Source: Flammeovirga yaeyamensis (GTDB lineage Bacteria; Bacteroidota; Bacteroidia; Cytophagales; Flammeovirgaceae). Taken from it: DNA of 64,000 nucleotides. The translations under genes and the position numbers were made by a program. The notes under the pieces were generated by a model, which saw nothing but the letters and a program-made list of their open reading frames with translations, did no database searches and had not been told where the DNA came from. Positions 45,097 to 52,704 of this stretch are shown here, piece by piece (position 1 is the stretch's first letter; each line of letters starts with the position of its first letter). Location of the stretch: contig NZ_CP076133.1 of assembly GCF_018736045.1 (NCBI RefSeq), positions 124,001-188,000 on the forward strand. Reading direction: 5' to 3'.

Positions 45097-46631
45097 TATT
45101 TTACTTTTTTAGCTCGAATTTCCTCAAAATAAAAATCATGATTAGGAACTTCAAACGTGATTCCTGTAACGTTATTCTGATTATCAGTAGTGAAATTTAC
45201 CGTACCTAATGTAAACCAAGGACTCGTATTTTTCCACTTCAATTCGAATGTATTATAATGCCAATGTGCTAAATCTGCATTTAAGAAACTCTGATGCTCA
45301 AATGTCAAACTTAGTTGGCCATTCACTAATTCAACTTTAATATCGCCATTTAATTTGGAATGATAAACACCTTCGAAGTTTTTCAAATTTAAAGTGGGCT
45401 TTGTTCCCTCCACTTTACTTTCCCTCATTTTCTCTACTCTATCATCTTTCACGAATCGTTTATTTGATGACTCCAAGTAAAGTTTGCTATAATCTTTTAC
45501 TTCCTTCATTCCTAACATCACATCAATGGCATAGTTCGATGCTGCAGATATAGGCGATTTTAACCCATTCGTTAATACAATCACTCCCAATTGTTGATCA
45601 GGGATCATATTCACCATCGTGATCATACCATCATAACCACCTGAGTGAGAAACTCTCAAATTACCATGATAGTCCTTTACACCCCATCCTAAACCATAAC
45701 CAGAAAAGTGAGTTTCCATATGTGATTTTGTCAAGTCCGATGTGTAAGGGTTTTGTATCTTCCATAATTGGTTTCTTGATGAAGCTGAAATCAGAGTATC
45801 CCCATTCATGATTCCATTTTTCATATTAAAATCCAACCATTTTGCTAAATCCTCAACAGACGAAATCAAACCACCTGTTGCGGCAATTTCTTCCCAATTT
45901 GTCCATTCAATTGGAATATTCTTGGTATTATTTTCTAAACGGTGAGGAGTGGCATAGTTCCCTTTCTTGTCTAAGTTTTTTAAAGAATAAATCGTTCTAT
46001 CCATTCCTAAAGGATCCAATATTCTTTCTTGTACATTTTCTCCCCAAGTTTTACCCGTCACTTCTTTGATTAACTGACCAGCGGTAATAAACATAAGGTT
46101 AGAGTATCCGAATCCATCTCTTAGTTCAAAACTTTGAGGAACATACTTTATTCTTTTAATAATTTCTTCAGATGTATAATCTGATTGATACCACATAATA
46201 TCTCCCGAAAAAGTACCTAAACCTACTCTATGAGATAAGATGTCTTTTACCGTTATCAATTGGGTGATCATAGGATCGTAAACAGCAAAATAAGGCAGAT
46301 GATCCACCACTTTATCCTCCCAATTCAGTTTACCTTCGTCCACTAATTGAGAGATCATTGTTGCTGTAAATCCCTTTGATATACTTGCAATAGCATATAA
46401 AGTTTCCTTATCTGGAGTTTCCTCTTTACCTATTTCTTTCGTTCCGTATCCTTTACTAAAAATTAGTTGTCCGTCTTTAATAATACCCACCGACATAGAA
46501 GGCACTTCCCAATCTTGAATTATTTGAGAAAAATAGGCATCGATTTTCTTTACTTCTTTCTTGTATGTTTGTCCGAAAAGTTGAAAATGACACAGAAGTA
46601 ATAAGAGGCTGTAATAGTATTTTTTATTCAT
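45096..46631 (-). CDS. Serine hydrolase, beta-lactamase/PBP-like
   Basis: A 511-residue exported enzyme: signal peptide, then the class C beta-lactamase-like core with S83-I-S-K86 (catalytic Ser and Lys), a YSNLMF motif for Y-x-N, and HSGGYDG near the third motif. The C-terminal 100 residues are an extra strand domain, as in DUF3471-type serine hydrolases. Probable peptidase/esterase acting on cell-wall peptides; resistance is not implied. Its stop overlaps the start of the membrane protein gene downstream. Confidence 0.8.
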   Translation of the reverse strand: MNKKYYYSLLLLLCHFQLFGQTYKKEVKKIDAYFSQIIQDWEVPSMSVGIIKDGQLIFSKGYGTKEIGKEETPDKETLYAIASISKGFTATMISQLVDEGKLNWEDKVVDHLPYFAVYDPMITQLITVKDILSHRVGLGTFSGDIMWYQSDYTSEEIIKRIKYVPQSFELRDGFGYSNLMFITAGQLIKEVTGKTWGENVQERILDPLGMDRTIYSLKNLDKKGNYATPHRLENNTKNIPIEWTNWEEIAATGGLISSVEDLAKWLDFNMKNGIMNGDTLISASSRNQLWKIQNPYTSDLTKSHMETHFSGYGLGWGVKDYHGNLRVSHSGGYDGMITMVNMIPDQQLGVIVLTNGLKSPISAASNYAIDVMLGMKEVKDYSKLYLESSNKRFVKDDRVEKMRESKVEGTKPTLNLKNFEGVYHSKLNGDIKVELVNGQLSLTFEHQSFLNADLAHWHYNTFELKWKNTSPWFTLGTVNFTTDNQNNVTGITFEVPNHDFYFEEIRAKKVK

Positions 46632-46773
46632 TTTGTTTATATGTGTATGATGAGTTTTTCCTTCCTACAAATAGAAGTAAACTACTCCTCAAAATATATG
46701 ATAATGTGAAAATAATTAATGTTTTGAGATCTTTCGTAATTCCTATCAAATAAATATCTGAATTAAATATGTA

Positions 46774-47721
46774 TTAAAAAGGTATGTCTTCTTCTTTAAA
46801 AAATTGAGGGAAGTCGTTCTTTGTCTTCAATAATTTGATTTCGCATTCCAACGTTTTAGAATTCAAATCTTTCGCCTTACAATAGGTAATTAAACCCTCC
46901 TCACCTTTATCTATCACCAACATGTTTCCTTGATTGATAGGCGACTTCTGAGCACTTTGTACAGGTAAAATCACACCCAAAGTTCGGTTTAATCTACAAA
47001 AGTAAGAAAGTACAAATCGGGTATCATCAGATGGTGCATCTTGTACTAAGATGACTCTATTTGATAAACAGCCAACTAATTTAGAACCTTCTATATAACG
47101 GTATTCGTCATAGGTAATTCCAGGAACAAAAGGAGAGATCACACATCTATTTTGTTGATGATGTATATCGTCTAATGGTTCGTATTTGGTGTCTAGACCT
47201 GCTGAAGCCACACCAATAAAAGTCCCATCAAATTCTTTTAATACTTCTACAGTCACCCCCCTTTGTTGATTCAAAACAAGGGTAATTTCTTCTTCGGTAC
47301 AGTATGTTCCAATCCTTTGACTTACAATTTGTCCGTGAGCATCAGGCTTTGTTGTACCGATAATACCAACTGTATACTCATTCAATAATTTGTAGTTTCC
47401 TACTGTAAAGAGCACCGACCATAAATTATGATTATTCTTTACCGATGCTGGAAAATCTTCATCTAAAAAATTAAGGATATGAATATTATAATCAGTACAC
47501 TTTTTTTCGATAGCTTTTGCCTTTTCAATTGCTGAGTTTATTTCATCAGAGGTCACTTTTAGTATTCTATTTGTTTTTTCTAATACATAGGTGATGCCCT
47601 CAAAGACTGAAGTTGTTTCGTTTACAGCCTCCAATAATTCCTTTTCATATCGAAATAAAAATTTATGGCTATACCCTTTGATGTTCAAAAAAGACAGAAT
47701 AATACTATTTAAATGATTCAT
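46774..47721 (-). CDS. DprA/SMF-like Rossmann protein, divergent
   Basis: At 315 residues it follows the DprA layout: an N-terminal SAM-like/helical region (1-100), then a Rossmann fold with YTVGIIGTTKPDAHG (compare G-T-R-x-x-S-x-Y-G), GVASAGLD, CVISPFVPG, and VGCLSNRVILVQDA. DprA proteins load RecA on incoming single-stranded DNA; related SLOG-fold proteins act in nucleotide signalling. The usual RNR motif is replaced by EGSK, so canonical DNA-uptake function is doubtful. It is monocistronic, next to the divergent second small-RNA candidate. Confidence 0.55.
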   Translation of the reverse strand: MNHLNSIILSFLNIKGYSHKFLFRYEKELLEAVNETTSVFEGITYVLEKTNRILKVTSDEINSAIEKAKAIEKKCTDYNIHILNFLDEDFPASVKNNHNLWSVLFTVGNYKLLNEYTVGIIGTTKPDAHGQIVSQRIGTYCTEEEITLVLNQQRGVTVEVLKEFDGTFIGVASAGLDTKYEPLDDIHHQQNRCVISPFVPGITYDEYRYIEGSKLVGCLSNRVILVQDAPSDDTRFVLSYFCRLNRTLGVILPVQSAQKSPINQGNMLVIDKGEEGLITYCKAKDLNSKTLECEIKLLKTKNDFPQFFKEEDIPF

Positions 47722-47778
47722 AAAATTGGATTATTGTAAATCAATATTTAACAATTTGTTCACAAATACATATAAATA

Positions 47779-47810
47779 TTTGTTTTTTAAAAGCTTTTCA
47801 TATTATATTG
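47779..47810 (+). promoter_or_regulatory. Promoter of small-RNA candidate B
   Basis: TTTG at 47779-47782 and TATATTG at 47804-47810 are 21 bases apart; the predicted start is about 47813. Confidence 0.5.
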
Positions 47811-47812
47811 CA

Positions 47813-47917
47813 GTGGGTAAAGAATCATAGGTTAGTCACCTATCAAAAAATTAACTAGTTGAATCCATATGATTCAGCTAAAAGCATCTTGATTTTCAGG
47901 ATGCTTTTATTTTTTTC
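47813..47917 (+). ncRNA. Small-RNA candidate B
   Basis: The 105-base region starts with GGGTAAAGAATCA at 47815-47827, then a hairpin ATAGGT/ACCTAT (47827-47843), a second hairpin GAATC/GATTC (47861-47875) and a terminator AAAAGCATC/GATGCTTTT (47880-47908) with TTTTATTTTTTT. It lies between a leftward gene's promoter and the end of a convergent gene, so it can only be an independent plus-strand unit. No ORF. It shares layout and 5' block with candidate A. Confidence 0.6.
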
Positions 47918-48671
47918 CAAACTCTACAATTTCGCCTTCTTTTACAAATTCCAATTTTTCAAAAAGTCTTACAGAATCATCTGAAGCATGTGCTACAACA
48001 TTGTTCACTCCCAAAGCTTGAGCAGTATAAAGGGCATGCTGAATTAGTTGAAAACCTATACCTTGTTTTCTATTTTCCTTTAAAACAGATAGATTGTAGA
48101 TTCCTGCAGTTGTTGGTTGATCCGGTTCTATGAATAACTCAATTACACCAACAGTCGCTTCACCATCAAAATAATTAAACATTAGACTATTATTCTGATC
48201 TAAAAGAAACTCTGAGGCTCTGTTATAGTAGTGTAGGACTTCTACATCAAAAGGATCCCAATTATTGGCAATTACGAAAGCATGATCGATAATATCTTGC
48301 TTCTGTTTTGTTCTACTAATCTTTGACGATGGCTTATATTCAGTAGTCTCCTTAATATCTAATGAAAGCATTACACTGCTGTCATTTCTTATCATATCTA
48401 GTGTATCAAAAACCTCTAAGCCTTTATCTGTAATATCAGCACCGTCTATCCAAACACAAGGAACTCTTAATCGATTATCAATAAATGACAATCCTTCTTT
48501 TAAAGATTCTGCCGTAAAATTCTGATCTTCAATATGTATTATATTGAATGTATCACTTTTGAAGCCACTATCAATATAAGTCAAAGAATCACCTTCTAAA
48601 ACCCTCATTAAAGAATGATGTTGAGGGATGAAGTTTGCATGTTTTTTGAAATTTAAGTTTACTTTATTCAT
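47907..48671 (-). CDS. GNAT-family N-acetyltransferase
   Basis: The 254-residue protein has a C-terminal GNAT domain (about 130-254) with the acetyl-CoA motif ENRKQGIGFQLIQHALYTAQ and a final ASDDSVRLFEKLEFVKEG strand. The first 120 residues are less clear and may be a divergent second GNAT copy. Substrate unknown. It lies 3 bases after the upstream WYL-like gene and is probably co-transcribed with it. Confidence 0.75.
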   Translation of the reverse strand: MNKVNLNFKKHANFIPQHHSLMRVLEGDSLTYIDSGFKSDTFNIIHIEDQNFTAESLKEGLSFIDNRLRVPCVWIDGADITDKGLEVFDTLDMIRNDSSVMLSLDIKETTEYKPSSKISRTKQKQDIIDHAFVIANNWDPFDVEVLHYYNRASEFLLDQNNSLMFNYFDGEATVGVIELFIEPDQPTTAGIYNLSVLKENRKQGIGFQLIQHALYTAQALGVNNVVAHASDDSVRLFEKLEFVKEGEIVEFGKK

Positions 48672-48674
48672 ATC

Positions 48675-49973
48675 TTAATCGCAGGTAAAAGGGTAAGTCA
48701 CACTGGTTTGAGGATTATCTTGATTCCTCTCCCAATCTTTAATTTCTTTTTCAAGTTCTCTTTTTATAATCGGATTATCCTCGTAATTTATCAATGAACG
48801 TCTATGACTCTGCTTTAAATAATCACGTATCCAAGCATTTACAGAAGAATCATTATTTACTACCTCCAAGGATGTTTCATTACTAATTCTTTTATCATTT
48901 ATACTAATGTCGTAATTCCAATTGTCATTCAACATCAGTACTTGTTTGATAAACTCAAACGATGGATTTGTTTTGAATCTCAACCTACGATAACCTTCCC
49001 CTTTAGGAGAGTTCAACTCTTCAAAATCTACTTTATATCTTCTTATAAAAGGCACCTGAAATGTATTTATATCTATTTCTAAAGAAAATGGTTTCTCATA
49101 GTGGTGATGTACCGGTTCTGGAGGTATAACACCCACAAAACTTTTTAATATAATATCCATCTGATGATTCATCTTCTCAATAAAATATTCATAGGCCCGA
49201 AGATACTTCGCTTTATCTTTAAATACCGAAACATTGGCCACAAATTGATTCGATTTTATAATAGTTTTAATATTGTTTAGATTAACTACTGCTAAATCGT
49301 TATACCTTATTTGTTCAGTAACTCGATTTGAATCGTCAACTCGAATACCTATCAGATACATATAGCTGTATAAATTCTCCCTCAACCTTATGGGAATAAT
49401 TTTTTCGTGTTTTATTTCGCCAAAATCAGATTGATGTTCAATTTCGATAATCTTCTTATCATCTATACTAATAAGAATATCATCAAACCAATCCAGCCAA
49501 TTTTGAATAGAATTCTTAGAATGGGTTAATTCGAAATCAATATTCTTTAAATATAAATCTGGATTCTCCGTTAAACGGGTCTTTTTTTCTAGATTCATCT
49601 TTAGATTTTTCAATCTAAAAACTTCGATAATAGTATTGATTTTCTCTTGTTCCACCTCTAATTGGTAACCAATATATACTCCTTTGTCTGCCTCAATAAG
49701 AATATCTTTTTTTCTTCTCTGCACAAAACCATCAAACTTTTCAGATTGTTGGGCATACTCTTCGTTGTTTAGAAAAATTTTTTTTGAAGTTAGGCCATAC
49801 TCTTTTTCTAACTTCTCAACATATCTTGAAAACATCTTATACAATGCTTCTTTAGAAGAATAAACGTAATCAGAATTTTCTTGATACCCTTTTACTAAAT
49901 ACTTTAAATCAACATACAGAACTTGATAATGTGAATCGTGTATTAACTTTTGTAGAAACTGGATAAAGTTCAT
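48675..49973 (-). CDS. WYL-domain-like protein, probable regulator
   Basis: The 432 residues have an N-terminal helical part (1-150), a middle stretch (about 200-250) resembling a WYL core (IIPIRLRENLYSYMYLIGIR ending VNLNNIKTI) and a C-terminal region (about 300-390) like the WCX extension (VDFEELNS, RRLRFKTNPSFEFIKQVLML). WYL proteins often regulate DNA-damage or phage-defence genes. There is no clear helix-turn-helix, so assignment is tentative. The promoter (TTTG-N20-TACTTTTG) contains a perfect palindrome. The GNAT gene follows after 3 bases. Confidence 0.45.
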   Translation of the reverse strand: MNFIQFLQKLIHDSHYQVLYVDLKYLVKGYQENSDYVYSSKEALYKMFSRYVEKLEKEYGLTSKKIFLNNEEYAQQSEKFDGFVQRRKKDILIEADKGVYIGYQLEVEQEKINTIIEVFRLKNLKMNLEKKTRLTENPDLYLKNIDFELTHSKNSIQNWLDWFDDILISIDDKKIIEIEHQSDFGEIKHEKIIPIRLRENLYSYMYLIGIRVDDSNRVTEQIRYNDLAVVNLNNIKTIIKSNQFVANVSVFKDKAKYLRAYEYFIEKMNHQMDIILKSFVGVIPPEPVHHHYEKPFSLEIDINTFQVPFIRRYKVDFEELNSPKGEGYRRLRFKTNPSFEFIKQVLMLNDNWNYDISINDKRISNETSLEVVNNDSSVNAWIRDYLKQSHRRSLINYEDNPIIKRELEKEIKDWERNQDNPQTSVTYPFTCD

Positions 49974-50002
49974 AATAAACTAGCAATAATATATTTATAC
50001 GA

Positions 50003-50034
50003 CAAAAGTAATATTTCAATATTGGTATACCAAA
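50003..50034 (-). promoter_or_regulatory. Promoter of the WYL-like gene with palindromic operator
   Basis: On the minus strand TTTG (50034-50031), 20 bases and TACTTTTG (50010-50003) match the Bacteroidetes consensus exactly. A perfect 12-bp palindrome TTGGTATACCAA (50022-50033) covers the -33 box, a place where a repressor would act. Confidence 0.6.
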
Positions 50035-50233
50035 ATAAAAAACGATAACAAAAGTTATATTAAATAGCTGCATTACAATGTTTTGTAAATAATTTTTAAT
50101 AATAAATGAAATCCTGAATTTGTCTTCTAATCATTCCATAAATTTGTATTTAAGGAACAAAACCAAAAAAGATTTTGTGACTATTTTTCTTTACCCAACT
50201 ATTATTGTTTTTAAGCCTGATAGGCAAAAAAAT

Positions 50234-50263
50234 AACCCTACCGATATCGGTAGGGTTTCTTTT
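50234..50263. terminator. Perfect-palindrome bidirectional terminator
   Basis: A 12-bp perfect inverted repeat AACCCTACCGAT/ATCGGTAGGGTT (50234-50257) has T-runs on both sides. It terminates the amidohydrolase gene on the minus strand and can stop plus-strand transcripts. Confidence 0.85.
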
Positions 50264-52132
50264 TTATTTTGAATGATGATGATGTTGACCATGTTCACAA
50301 CATCCTAACTCCTTAGGCAAGGAGACGTTGGGTTTAGTGTTATGAGACATATCTGGTGTTTCAGATTTTTTATAAGTGAATTGACCATCCATCAAAGTAG
50401 CTTCTACTTTAATATCAGCGATATCTCTTAACCCTACCTCAAAAACATTATCTTCTAAGATTACTAGGTCAGCATATTTGCCTACTTCAATCGATCCAAT
50501 TTTATCTTCCATTCTTGCTTGCCATGCTGGGTAAATTGTAATGGCTTTTATCGCTTCTACCACTTGCATTGGTACTTGTGAAGGAGGAAAAGCTACCGAT
50601 TCCTCGTTTTGAGGATCTTGTAAAGTCACTGCTCCCTCTACACTAAATAATGGATCTAAAAGATTTACCGGTGATGATGGAACGTCTGCACTAACACTTA
50701 AATTATGTCCTTCGTGAACAGGTAACTCTGTGTACTTCATATAGTAGTTATTTACTCTATACTCTCCCATAAATTTATAGGCATCTTTGGCTTGACCACC
50801 CCAATCCGATCCAAATAAAGGAGTAGTATTCACAGGGATCTTCATATCCAATACTCTTTGATGATCATCTGGGTGTGTCCAGAAATAATGTTGTAAGACA
50901 TTTCTATTCTCATTTCCCTCAGCCCTAGAAGCTTCGATTGCATCTATAGTATAACGTGTAGTTGCAGTACCATCTACGTGAACATGAACATCTAAACCTT
51001 TTCTATTCGATTTTAAATGGATTTCCATCAATTTATCTTTTCCAACTCCAGAAACACCTCTTGAATCTACATTATTAAATTTTTCAAGCATTAATGAAGT
51101 ATTAGAATTCCAGTTTCCTTCAGGATGTATTTTAATACCATGTAAACGAAGTTTATCTGAATCATATTTATTTTTTAACGCTACTGCATCAGCAACAAAA
51201 TCATCTACATCAATATTCGCATTCTTATAAACGTAATTTTGAAACGTTCTTAACTTTAATTCTCCCTTCTTATCTAATGAATCCAACAATTCGAAAGAAT
51301 ATCTCATGTCTTCTTTAAATAATGGAAAGTTCATTAAGTTTGGTGTAATTAAACCTTGATTGATTACCGAAGTTAAACCACAAGAAGCTGCTTTATTGTA
51401 TAGAATTTCTTGGCTTTCTTTCATCATTTTTTCAGGGTTCCAAGCACCCGCTTTAATAAAAGCGTCTAACCAAATAATTTCCACTCCAACACCTTCTGGA
51501 GAACCGTCAGGATTTCTTCTCCAATAAGACATGCCAGGAACAGTGTCTTCTGAATCTTTCGTAACACCACCTGCTTCCAGGCCTTTGGTATTAAACCACA
51601 TATCGTGAATAGTAAAGTCGAAGATCATTGCAGGACGGTCTGACACAACTGAATCTAATTCCTTCGCTGTTGGCCATCCACCATAGGCATCTTTGTTCCA
51701 CCCGTAACCAAACACAATTGGTTCGTCTGGATTTTGCTCTGCATATTCTTTGATCATTCTAAGATAATCCTCTTTGTTTTTGGCTTCGAATAAAGACACC
51801 CCTGCCTTCATCCAATTCGAAGAGATTAAATGATCGTGGCCACTTACAAAACCTGGCAACATCATTTTACCTTTTAGATCAATCACTTCAGTTTCATTAT
51901 CAATATAGTCCTTAACTGACGCTGAAGTCCCAACAAATAAAATCTTATTTTCTTTAATAGCTACTGCTTCAGCCCATGGCTGATCATCGTTTACTGTATA
52001 GATTTTTCCATTTAAAAATACTTTATCAGCTATTTCTTTTTGCTGATGAATAAATGAGAAAAGAAATATGACTCCCGATATCAAAGAGAGAATACTGATA
52101 CTTTTTAAGATAGATGTTTTTTTCATTTTCAA
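50264..52132 (-). CDS. Amidohydrolase, YtcJ-like, with Cys/His tail
   Basis: At 622 residues it has a signal/membrane anchor (about 1-28), the amidohydrolase core with the first metal motif FVSGHDHL, further metal histidines in LHGIKIHPEG and HVHVDGTAT, and the final GKYADLVILEDN strand typical of YtcJ/amidohydrolase-3 proteins. It should hydrolyse C-N bonds of an unknown substrate in the periplasm or outer envelope. The last residues, CCEHGQHHHHSK, are a Cys/His-rich tail that could bind zinc, copper or nickel. Confidence 0.85.
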   Translation of the reverse strand: MKMKKTSILKSISILSLISGVIFLFSFIHQQKEIADKVFLNGKIYTVNDDQPWAEAVAIKENKILFVGTSASVKDYIDNETEVIDLKGKMMLPGFVSGHDHLISSNWMKAGVSLFEAKNKEDYLRMIKEYAEQNPDEPIVFGYGWNKDAYGGWPTAKELDSVVSDRPAMIFDFTIHDMWFNTKGLEAGGVTKDSEDTVPGMSYWRRNPDGSPEGVGVEIIWLDAFIKAGAWNPEKMMKESQEILYNKAASCGLTSVINQGLITPNLMNFPLFKEDMRYSFELLDSLDKKGELKLRTFQNYVYKNANIDVDDFVADAVALKNKYDSDKLRLHGIKIHPEGNWNSNTSLMLEKFNNVDSRGVSGVGKDKLMEIHLKSNRKGLDVHVHVDGTATTRYTIDAIEASRAEGNENRNVLQHYFWTHPDDHQRVLDMKIPVNTTPLFGSDWGGQAKDAYKFMGEYRVNNYYMKYTELPVHEGHNLSVSADVPSSPVNLLDPLFSVEGAVTLQDPQNEESVAFPPSQVPMQVVEAIKAITIYPAWQARMEDKIGSIEVGKYADLVILEDNVFEVGLRDIADIKVEATLMDGQFTYKKSETPDMSHNTKPNVSLPKELGCCEHGQHHHHSK

Positions 52133-52466
52133 GAGTTTTTTGTGTTCACTCTATAAAGGGCAAAGAAGAAATGGAAACCCTATCTCTACATCAAAAAAAT
52201 AAATTTCTCGTATAAACTTGTTTGTCAGTCAGTTAAAATATAAATATTTTATAAAAAAACAATAACATTTTACTGATTATCAATTAATTGTTCTCATTTC
52301 AAATCCGGACATGGTGTGCTACATTTGTGGTATAGATAGAAAAAGTCGATTATAAATAGTTACCAGTGTGTGGGTAAACTATGTTGTTTGTCAGATTATC
52401 CAAATAAGACATTGTACTCACAATGCTTTATTTTTTATTATTTACAAAACATAACCAATAAAAACA
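52133..52466. other. Intergenic region before the 56-aa gene
   Basis: This 334-base region holds a perfect -7 box TACATTTG at 52320-52327 on the plus strand, giving a leader of about 130 bases before the small gene. GTGGGTAAA at about 52371 recalls the 5' block of the small-RNA candidates, but only partly. Nothing else is visible. Confidence 0.4.
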
Positions 52467-52637
52467 ATGATTGCTAAAGTCAAATATCATCTCAAGGATT
52501 ATCGCGGCATTATATCAATTGTTTGTAAAGTGACCGACACTAAACAAACTATATTACGTAAAGCCCGTGCCTTTTTAAGACGATCTGGACATGAAGTTGG
52601 AAGTATCCAAAGTCTGGAAATTCAAAGTCGTGCTTGA
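52467..52637 (+). CDS. Small basic protein (56 aa)
   Basis: An ATG at 52467 opens a 56-codon frame: MIAKVKYHLKDYRGIISIVC, then a basic helix with RKARAFLRRSGHEVG. The beta-hairpin-plus-helix pattern and basic charge suggest a small nucleic-acid-binding protein. It has its own -7 box, a long leader and a good terminator, so I regard it as real. No family recognised. Confidence 0.5.
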   Translation: MIAKVKYHLKDYRGIISIVCKVTDTKQTILRKARAFLRRSGHEVGSIQSLEIQSRA

Positions 52638-52673
52638 TGTTTCTAATCAAGCAATTTCATTATTTATTAAAAG

Positions 52674-52704
52674 AAAAGAGGCCGTTAAAAGCCTCTTTTT
52701 TTAT
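52674..52704. terminator. Bidirectional terminator
   Basis: Stem AAAAGAGGC/GCCTCTTTT with an 8-base loop and T-run (52674-52704) between the 56-aa gene and the convergent RND gene, whose last codons it overlaps. Confidence 0.8.
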
